A DNA stretch of 64,000 bases, taken from the NCBI RefSeq assembly GCF_000715075.1, contig NC_134080.1, forward strand, positions 72,137,291-72,201,290, given 5' to 3'. Every line of letters begins with the position of its first letter. Positions within the stretch are counted from its first letter, which is position 1. This DNA is from Nicotiana tabacum (lineage: Eukaryota; Streptophyta; Magnoliopsida; Solanales; Solanaceae). Position numbers and translations under genes: made by a program. The notes under the pieces are model-generated. The model saw only the letters and a program-made list of their open reading frames with translations. It did not search any database and was not told the DNA's origin. Positions 56,595-64,000 of the stretch are shown in pieces.

Positions 56595-57605
56595 TCAAAT
56601 TGTTCTCTTTTGATCACCCGTGGTTTCCACTGGACATATCCCCATTCTGATGTACTCCTTGATATCATGGAACCATGGTTCGCCATCAAGTTCTTCTTCA
56701 ATCATGTTGCGGTAAGCATGCTGATCTCGTACTTGAATGTGCAAAGGATCGACACAGGCTTTGTCCAGATGGTGCAACATTGACACTAGTGTAGCCAAAG
56801 CATCAGCGACCTCATTATGGATCCTTGGAATATGCATGAACTCCACTGATCGAAACCGTTGACAAAGATCATGCAAGCATTGTCGGTACGGTATGAGCTT
56901 CAAATCTCACGTTTCCCATTCTCCTTGAATTTGATATACCAGAAGATCCGAGTCTCCCAAGACCAAGACTTCCTGGATATCCATGTTTGCAGCTAGTCTT
57001 AGACCCAAAATACAGGCTTCATACTCAGCCATATTGTTGGTGCAATAAAACCGAAGCTGAGCCGTAACAGGATAGTGATGCCCTGTTTCAGAAATAAGCA
57101 CAGCTCCTATTCCGACTCTTTTCATGTTGGCAGCCCCATCAAAGAAAAGTTTACAGCCTGGTTTTTCAATTTGCTCCAGTTCATCGATATGCATCACTTC
57201 TTCATCGGGAAAATAAGTTCTCAATGGCTTGTAATCTTCATCGACCGGGTTTTCGGCCAAATGATCGGTCAATGCTTGGGCTTTCATCGCAGTCTGAGTC
57301 ACATAGATGATGTCAAACTCTGTGAGCAATATCTGCCACTTCGCAAGTCTCCCTGTTGGCATAGGCTTTTGAAAGATATACTTCAACGGATCCAAGCGCG
57401 AAATAAGGTAAGTAGTGTAGGATGACAAATAATGTTTCAATTTCTGAGCCACCCAAGTTAGGGCGCAACATGTCCTTTCCAAATGAGTGTACTTAACCTC
57501 ATAAGACGTGAACTTCTTTCTAAGATAGTAGATAGCCTGTTCCTTTCTGCCGGTAATGTCATGCTGCCCCAGTACACAGCCAAATAAATTTTCCAAGACT
57601 GTCAA
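56595..57605 (-). pseudogene. Ogre dual RNase H (gypsy RNase H plus archaeal-like aRNH)
   Basis: The first 110 residues are the ordinary gypsy RNase H (QAIYYLRKKF, YTHLERTCCALTW, AKWQILLTEFDI), which lacks clear acidic residues at the usual places. A second domain starts at residue 152: LFFDGAAN (D156), NMAEYEACILGL (E194) and GDSDLLVYQIQGEW (D218). The final D lies in RIHNEVADALA downstream (56595-56903). A TGA in place of CGA at 56904-56906 splits it. A second, archaeal-like RNase H is the published marker of the Tat lineage. A frameshift separates this from RT near 57605. Confidence 0.9.
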
Positions 57606-58904
57606 GTAAAGAATAAAAGGTCTTCCTGGTTCTGCGGAACCAGCACGGGTGGGTTTAACAAGTATCCTTTTATCTTATCAAATGCTTCTTGACACTCATC
57701 AATCCAATTGACCGCAGCATCCTTCTTCAGCAATTTGAAAATAGGCTCACAAGTTGTCGTGAGCTGAGCAATAAACCTGCTGATGTAATTCAACCTCCCT
57801 AACAGACTCATCACTTTAGTCTTGTTCCTCGGAGGTGGCAATTCTTGGATGGCTTTGATCTTTGATGGGTCCAACTCGATGCCTCGCCAGCTGACTATGA
57901 ATCCCAACAGCTTTCCAGATGGAACACCAATTGCGCACTTGGCAGGGTTAAGCTTGAGGTTGTACCTGCGAAGTCTCAGGAAGAATTTCCTCAAATCCCC
58001 AACGTGGTCGGCTTGACGCTTTGACTTTATGATCACATCATCCACGTATACCTCAATCTCCTTATGTATCATATCATGAAACACAGTAGTCATTGTTCTC
58101 ATGTAAGTTGCCCCGACGTTCTTCAAACCAAATGGCATTACCCGGTAGCAATAAGTTCCCCATGGCATGATGAATGAGGTCTTTTCTGCATCTTCTTCAT
58201 CCATTAGAATCTGATGATACCCGGCATAGCAATCCACAAAAGATCCTATCTCATGCTTGGCACAATTATCGATCAAAATGTGGATATTGGGTAGTGGGAA
58301 GTTATCCTTCGGACTTTCTTTGTTGAGATAGCGATAATCGATGCATATTATGATCTTGTCGTCCTTCTTTGGCACAGGTACGACATTAGCCAACCAAACA
58401 GGATATCGAGTGACCCGAATAACCTTTGCATCCAACTGCTTGGTGATTTCTTCTTTAATCTTCACACTTATATCAGTTTTGAATTTCCTCAACTTTTGCT
58501 TAATAGGAGGAAACGCTGGATCAATGGGCAATTTGTGGACCACTAAATCAGTGCTCAAACCCGACATGTCGGCATACGACCATGCAAAAACATCTTTGTA
58601 TTCGATGAGTGCTTTGATTAACTCTTCCCGGATCTTTGGCTCGAGATGGACACTTATTTTAGTCTCTCTAACATTATCTGTGTCCCCTAAATTGACGGTT
58701 TCTGTTTCATTTAGGTTGGGTTTGGGTTTTTCTTCGAAGTGAATTAACTCCTTACTGATCTCTTCGAAGGTTTCATCTTCATCATATTCTGATTCGTAGT
58801 CACAATCTACTTCTTGAACTATTATTTTGGAATCAGATTGATTTTTAAGACTGGGCTGAGGATTTCTCATGCTTGTCATGTCATTAGAACCAGAGTAAAA
58901 AGAA
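57602..58904 (-). pseudogene. Ogre reverse transcriptase (second exon start)
   Basis: Open from the predicted acceptor at 58905 to 57602. An acidic linker (DCDYESEYDEDETFEEI) precedes RT. Catalytic residues lie in SFVDCYAGYHQ and in the YVDDVIIKSK box, which is the Tat/Athila-type YVDD rather than the FIDD of element E. FPLPNIHILIDNCAKH, VMPFGLKNVGATYMR and LLGRLNYISRFIAQL are also present. No stop interrupts RT. The open frame also runs a few codons into the intron, so the ATG seen there is not a real start. Confidence 0.93.
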
Positions 58905-59090
58905 CTGTACATAAAAGAAAAGAAAAACAAAAGAAAAACTATCAGGAATGATAAAGGAAGGGAAACCGCATTTCATTAAATGATGAAAGATAACAAGCTT
59001 TTCACACTTCAAACAGATTGAAAGATAAAAAATCTAGATTACAACCCTGGAATAACCCAGACAAACTGAAGGAAACTTAAAATAAACTAC
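58905..59090 (-). other. predicted intron of the Ogre element (186 nt)
   Basis: The minus strand has ttttg|gtagttt at 59090 and a pyrimidine-rich stretch ending ttttatgtacag| at 58905. Joining the flanks keeps the reading frame across the junction: the exon 1 phase is two bases, and the protease-side frame (59950) and the RT frame (58930) then agree. Unspliced, the frame hits TAG one codon after the donor. Ogre elements in legumes are known to contain a partially spliced intron at this place. Confidence 0.8.
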
Positions 59091-60627
59091 CAAAACTCCT
59101 TCCGAGTGGGGAGAGGAGTAGCCTTCCAATTGTTAAGCTTTGTTTTTGGCCCGACAAATTGAACTTCCACGTTGCTAGAACCCTCTCCAATTTCCACCAT
59201 GTTCAAATTGTCGAACAACTTCTCAAATCTATCAATTAACTCCTTGTCAGGATCAGTCACAGAATTGGGAATTGCTGTTATTGGGAGACTTCTGGTGCCG
59301 GACTTGACAAATGATTTGGAAAGACGTGGGACTAGCTTTGAAAGGACTCATGCCTTCTGTTTTAGCTTTCTGGCCTTTCTTATGTCTGCGGTAGTGGGCT
59401 TGAATGCCAAACCAAATGTTCCCAAGTTTTTGGGAAGAGACGTCGGATGTATGACGCCTTGCAAAGATGAGCTCAAACCTTTACCGAGTACAAAACCATT
59501 TTTCAACATCTCATAGGCTACCATGACTGATACGGCGGTTATCTTTGGATTTGGAATGTATTTCCCCTTCGAAACTTTCTCTACCAACATCGTGTCAGAA
59601 ACCTGGTAGACCCATGGTCCCTGATCATCTTCCACTTCAATGACTGGTACAATGGCATTGCTGCGAGCACATAAACTGTCTTCCCCATGCACAACTATTT
59701 CTTGTCTATCCCATTCAAATTTGACTGCCTGGTGTAGTGTTGATGGGACTGCTTTAGCGGCGTGGATCCATGGTCGACCCAACAATAAATTATAGGAAAC
59801 AGCTATATCCAACACCTGAAACTCCATTGTGAACTCAACTGGACCTATCGTCAGCTCCAGCACTATGTCCCCAACTGAATCTTTACCTCCGCCATCAAAT
59901 CCCCGCACGCAAATACTGTTCTTATGGATCATCTCATCTTCTATTTTCAACTTGCTTAGAGTGGAGAGAGGACAGATGTTTGCGCTTGACCGCTGTCAAC
60001 CAATGCCCGGGTCACCACAGAGTTCTCACATTTTAATGTGAGGTAAAGAGCTCTGTTGTGCTCAGTACCTTCTACAGGCAATTCATCATCAGAAAATGTG
60101 ACTCTGTTTGCTTCGAAGATTTGGTTGGCTATTTTTTCCAAGTGATTCACGGAGATCTTATCGGGAACATGCACCTCATTCAAGATCTTCATTAAAGCTT
60201 GACGGTGCTCATCCGAATGGATTAATAATGACAATAGGGAAATTTGAGCAGGCATCTTTCTTAATTGTTCCACGATAGAGTAGTCTTGTAACTTCATCTT
60301 CCTCAAGAATTCTTCTGCTTCTTCTTCAGTTATGGTTTTCTTTACTAGCACTGGATTATCTTTAGCTCTTCTTAACTCCTCGGGAGTAAAACACCTTCCC
60401 GAGCGAGTCAAACCCTGTACTTCACAGATTTCTTCTTTGACTTCCTTCCCTTTGTACGTCACCGTTACCCATTCGTAATTCCATGGAATAGCCTTGCTGT
60501 TGATTATTGGTAACTGGGTTACTGGCTTGATAATAACCCGATCTGTGCGGGCTCCTTACACGATTATGATGGGTTTGCTGGCCGCTCCCCGTACAATCAC
60601 CTTCACCCCTTCCTGTTTCGTTGCAAC
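59091..60627 (-). pseudogene. Ogre protease with G-patch-like segment
   Basis: Frame pieces 60462-59956 and 59950-59348, with a shift between, plus extension to 59091 after one TGA at 59345-59347. The retropepsin motif reads TRALVDSGQA, and later LLGRPWIHAAKAVPSTLHQ is the conserved second half. Then VAYEMLKNGFVLGKGLSSS and GTFGLAFKPTTADIRKA resemble a G-patch, an RNA-binding glycine motif also found after some retroviral proteases. The protein continues to SSNVEVQFVGP and stops at the intron donor. The 60463-60627 part is open except for one TAA. Confidence 0.85.
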
Positions 60628-62666
60628 TTAGCTTAAAGAACCCTTCTTAACTGCCACAGATGGCTCAACACTCTTTTTGCTATACTTGAGCACCAACTTC
60701 TCATCTGTTGATTGTTCATCTGTCTTAACTCCACTAGACCGAGTCATCATGACGGTCTGTGATGGCTTCTTGGGTTCTCCCTCCGCATGCACTATTTCGA
60801 TCATATTTGACTCCTGATGGGCTGGCATCGGATTCATGTTGATATTGGGTGCTTCGGGAGCTTGAACTTCAATTCTATTGGTATAAATAAGCTCATGTAT
60901 TGCACTTGTCAAGTTCCAGCACTTTTCTGTATCATGACCCAGAGTACCAGAACAATACTCACAGCTGACAGTATAGTCAAGATTCTTTGGAGGAGGATTT
61001 GGCAGTTTGGACTGTATCGGCCTTAGCATATCTAGCTGTTTTAGCTTGTGGAACAGACTGGTGTATGATTCTCCCAACGGAGTAAAGGTTTTCTTTTTCT
61101 ACAACTTTTCACCCTTGAATGCTTGACTAGGCCGAAAACTTGGTCCGAGAGTGCTTTAGTAGGCTCGTGGATGTGGATAAGTATTTTGTAGGACAGGAGC
61201 ACGCCATTGAGTGTGGGCAGGAGGTTGGTTGTATGCTTGTGCATGGTGGACGGAAAAATGAGGTTCTGGTGGGGGATAGTAGTGTTGGGGTGGATTGTGG
61301 TAATAAGTTTGTTGGTGCGGTCGAGGTTGATTGTAGTGGTAAGGTGAACCTCTGGATCCGGACCAAGTTCCTGAATCAACCATTGCTGCTTCCTCTCTTT
61401 TCTTCTTCCTAATCCCTCTTATGTCGCCCTGAATAGCCTGAGTAGTCACTTTGATAGCCGAATAGCTCATGATTTTATTCGACTTGAGGCCTTTTTCTAC
61501 CATGCCCCCCATCTTTACTACTTCGTTGAATGACTTTCCCACCACTGAGACCAAATGGCCATAGTATGTAGGTTCCAAAGCCTGTAGGAAGTAATCTACC
61601 ATCTCACTTTCCTTCATTGGGGGATCTACTCTTGCTACTTGCTCCCTCCATCAGAAACCATATTCTCTGAAGCTTTCAATGTGCTTCTTCTCAAGTTTAG
61701 TCAAGGACAGTCGATCTGGAATGATTTCAAGAATGTATTGGAAGTGACAAGCAAATGCTTGCACCAGATCATCCCATGTGTACTATCTCACATGGTCTTG
61801 GCGGGTATACCATTCCAATGCTGATCCACTCAGACTCTGACTGAAGTAAGCCATTAACAATTCATCTTTTCCTCCAGCTCCCCTCATCTTGCTGCAAAAA
61901 CCCCTCAAGTGGGCTACTGGATCGTTGTGCCCGTTGTATAGATCGAACTTGGGCATCTTGAAACCTGCCGGTAATTGCACATTTGGGAACAGACATAGGT
62001 CCTTGTGGGCCACGCTGACTTGTCCCCCAACCCCCACATGTCTCTGAATGATTGTTCTAAGCTTTTAACTTTCTTGAACATCTCCTCCTGTTCGGTATTT
62101 TTGACTGGTTTATCAGCTTCAATCGGGAGGTCAAAGCGAGAAGTATAGGAATGGGTTTCTGGAGCTTTGAAAGTGGGCTCTGAGGGGTAGTATTGGTTGT
62201 CCTGGGCCTGGAACATAGGCTCGCTAGGAGATTTGTGGAGTGTAGCTGGTGGAGGTGCTACGAAGATAGGAGTTACTGGTGGAGGAGGGTATGGAATTGG
62301 TTTAGGGGGTGGAGATTGTGGTGTATGAGAAGTGGTGCCCCGGTAGTGTTGGTAAATGGGAAAGCTCGGGGACAGATCGGTGGCAGGATGATCCTGAGTT
62401 TGAGCCGGTGGTGGAGTGAAGGTAGGGTTAGCCGGGTAGGCGGACGGCGGTTGTCCTTTAGCCCAGGCCTGATACATTTCGGCCATTTGTTGTTTTAATT
62501 TGTACATCTCTTCTTTTATGGCGTTAACGTCCAACTCTTCTCCTTCAATGACACTGGTGTCTACATCTGGGATAGACATGATTATTTCTCCTTTGGATCT
62601 GGTTTGGTAGGGGTGGGTTGCCAGTATGCTTAGGTGTACTAACTGCTTGAATTCTGATAACAACAA
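60628..62666 (-). pseudogene. Ogre gag
   Basis: Possible starts are the ATG at 62666 or at 62579 (MSIPDVDTS). A Pro-rich N-terminal part (PPPKPIPYPPPPVTP) precedes the capsid domain, found in pieces: KMPKFDLYNGHNDPVAHLR, YFSQSLSGSALEWYT and, in 61617-61156, MVDYFLQALEPTYYGHL. A zinc knuckle CEYCSGTLGHDTEKC lies near 60960-61000. At least two shifts (about 62035 and 61080-61155) and stops (about 61783) break it. The knuckle and following acidic linker lead directly to protease. Confidence 0.88.
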
Positions 62667-63146
62667 CCAAACTTGTTAGTGATCAGAGTTTTAACAAATA
62701 AATAACCACACATAGGGATGCAATGCACCTAGGCAATTAGTCATTTCTACCATGTATTTGCTCGATTGCTTGTGTCATCCCAGCTTTTCCTGACCTTTCC
62801 CTTTTATTGTCACTCACTCCTATCTTTATTTCCCTCCCCTTTTTCATTTTATTCTTTTCTTTTGGTTATGGTTGAATCTTATGAAGATTGCCTACGTATC
62901 ATGACCCTGCATGAATCAGACCGAGCGTAGTTCTGGTGGAAACAATTATTAATACTTTTATTTATTTTAACAAACGAAATAGTACAAAGGCAGAAATGAC
63001 ATTACATTTGGACAATACTTTCAAAAAAATGGTTTAAAAGACTCAACATGGACTTAAACAAAACATGACTATTATATGAAAAGTTCCAACAACTATGACC
63101 ACGCTTCACTCCATAATTTTTTTCTTTTAATCACTAGAACATCTGC
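62667..63146 (-). other. spacer between Ogre ORF1 and gag with hairpin block copy 1
   Basis: About 480 bases without a coding frame. Purine-rich on the minus strand at 62770-62875. The conserved block sits at 62888-62935. Confidence 0.6.
62888..62935 (-). repeat. conserved hairpin block, copy 1
   Basis: ttgcctacgtatcatgacc ... gaatcagaccgagcgtagttc. The CTACG and CGTAG arms are intact. It lies between ORF1 and gag, the only one of the three copies upstream of gag. Confidence 0.75.
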
Positions 63147-64000
63147 TCACGGTGGGGCTTGACCCGGCTGACCTCCTAGTGTACGGTACATTCTTTCTAA
63201 CTTCATTGCAAGATGACGGGCAAAAGTAGGTGCATGCTCTAAAAACCTCTCATAATCCATCCCTTGGCAATTCACATAACTTTGAGAGGTGTAAACAGCC
63301 AAATCATAGATTTGTGCTCTGAAGTCCTGGAGATTCTGGTCTTGGTTTTGTAGCTGCTGTTGGCGAGTGGTGTCTATATCTCTTATGTGGCCTTCGCGAC
63401 CTAAAGTCGACTCCAATTGAGCCCGAAGTCTGGCATGATCGAGTCTTGCATGTGCTCTCTCCCTATCAATATCTGCATGGTGATGTTCTCTATTGTACCT
63501 TCTCATTTCTTCCAACTGTGCATGGAGTTGAGCTTCTGAATGTATCCAATGGTCCTTCTCTCTCTTGAATTGAGCCATTTCTTCTTTGAATCTCATTACT
63601 TAATGTTCCTTACTAGATTTGTTCTCCTCATTTAACTGTAAGATTTTTTCCTTAGCTTTGTCTAACGCCTTTTCAGTCTTTGTCAAGATGGAGTCATAAT
63701 CTTGCATTTTTTCCATTAGATTGGCAATGATTTTCTGATCTTTCCAACTTCTCACTGGCGCTTCAGAGGCTTTCTTCATCTGTTGAAACTGAGCGCGGAG
63801 AGTTTTATTCTCGCTAATCAGACTCTTCTTTTCACCTTCTGCTTCTTGTGCCTGTAAGTCTTTCTCCAAATTGAGGTTCCTCAGGCTTTCCTCTAAGGCA
63901 TGAATAGTTGCTTTGTACCCTCTTTCCTTTTCACCCCAAGCCAACCATTCTTGGATTTTGTCATCAAAGGCTTGAACATGCGGTCTTTTTATGGGCCTTC
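63147..64000 (-). pseudogene. Ogre ORF1 (coiled-coil protein), C-terminal part
   Basis: The frame is open from the window edge and ends at a TGA before 63147. One in-frame TAA at 63600-63602 interrupts it between SSKEH and MRFKEEMAQF. The upstream part begins RPHVQAFDDKIQEWLAWGEK and is rich in Glu, Lys, Leu and Gln with heptad spacing (LQAQEAEGEKKSLISENKTL), so a long coiled coil is likely. The end (SYVNCQGMDYERFLEHAPTF) is more globular. An ORF upstream of gag with unknown function is characteristic of Ogre elements. Confidence 0.82.

Larger units (their letters stand above)
46786..64000 (-). mobile_element. Tat/Ogre-type Ty3/gypsy element, 3' part (runs off the right edge)
   Basis: Minus-strand order: ORF1 (64000-63147), spacer, gag and protease (62666-59091), intron (59090-58905), RT (58904-57602), two RNase H domains (57605-56595), integrase (56594-55428), 3.4 kb of tandem-repeat-rich 3' UTR, purine tract (52043-52029) and a 5.2 kb LTR (52028-46786). 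An ORF upstream of gag, a second archaeal-like RNase H, an intron and very long LTRs are the described hallmarks of Ogre elements in the Tat lineage. It inserted into LTR E2. Confidence 0.93.

Noticed and set aside
61140..61412. Plus-strand open frame opposite Ogre gag
   Set aside because: It lies on the reverse strand of a Pro/Tyr/His-rich gag segment. The compositional bias keeps it open, and no domain is seen.
1..64000. Possible host gene or gene fragment captured by an element
   Set aside because: I looked for domains unrelated to retrotransposons in all longer frames and found none that I could support.

Overview
The window looks like a heterochromatic, gene-poor stretch of a plant nuclear genome. 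I found no host gene, no tRNA or rRNA gene, and no bacterial or organellar feature. Essentially everything identifiable is LTR retrotransposon DNA, mostly Ty3/gypsy, in nested and decayed copies. The families (chromodomain-bearing Tekay/Del-like elements with 2.2-3.5 kb LTRs, and a Tat/Ogre element with a 5.2 kb LTR) fit a member of the Solanaceae. That placement rests on my recall of these families, not on a search.

Layout, left to right. 1-4819: 3' half of a Tekay-like element (RNase H, integrase, chromodomain-like tail) and its complete 3' LTR (LTR A). 4820-5684: an unassigned AT-rich spacer and an old fragment of an Ogre-type LTR end. 5685-20751: a minus-strand, apparently non-autonomous gypsy element (B) with a 3.5 kb 3' LTR, almost no pol, a Met-initiator-type primer binding site and a truncated 5' LTR. 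Element D (10531-18438) is nested inside it. D has a plus-strand TATA promoter, no gag-pol, and a decayed antisense ORF resembling the plant 'putative gypsy type transposon' (PF04195-like) family; its right LTR carries a poly(A)-tailed non-LTR insertion. 20752-23360: LTR C, a mosaic of an E-like front and an A/B-like back. 23361-28572: decayed pol remnant and LTR F3. 28573-36811: ruined element G, with two F-family LTRs arranged head to head (29200-34169) lodged between its gag and protease. 36812-46785: element E, inserted into G's chromodomain region, with complete 5' LTR, gag-pol with many stops, and a 3' LTR cut by the next insertion. 46786-64000: minus-strand Tat/Ogre element running off the right edge, with complete 3' LTR, a tandem-repeat-rich 3' UTR, integrase, dual RNase H, RT, an intron, protease, gag and part of ORF1.

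Relative age follows from nesting: G is older than E, which is older than the Ogre copy; B is older than D. Most premature stops are C-to-T type changes (CAG to TAG, CGA to TGA, TGG to TGA/TAG), as expected for silenced, methylated repeats.

The observations most worth pursuing are these. (1) Clusters of short palindromic CpG motifs occupy the same place, about 690-1040 bases into the LTR, in four LTR families, yet the motif differs in each. (2) Paired 5' splice-site-like motifs recur at a fixed distance from the core promoter, and a 3' splice-site-like sequence abuts the gag ATG of element E, suggesting a spliced leader. (3) An in-frame 186-base intron separates gag-pro from pol in the Ogre element. 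(4) A stem-loop-forming block occurs three times in that element. (5) The Ogre 3' UTR holds a higher-order satellite-like array.
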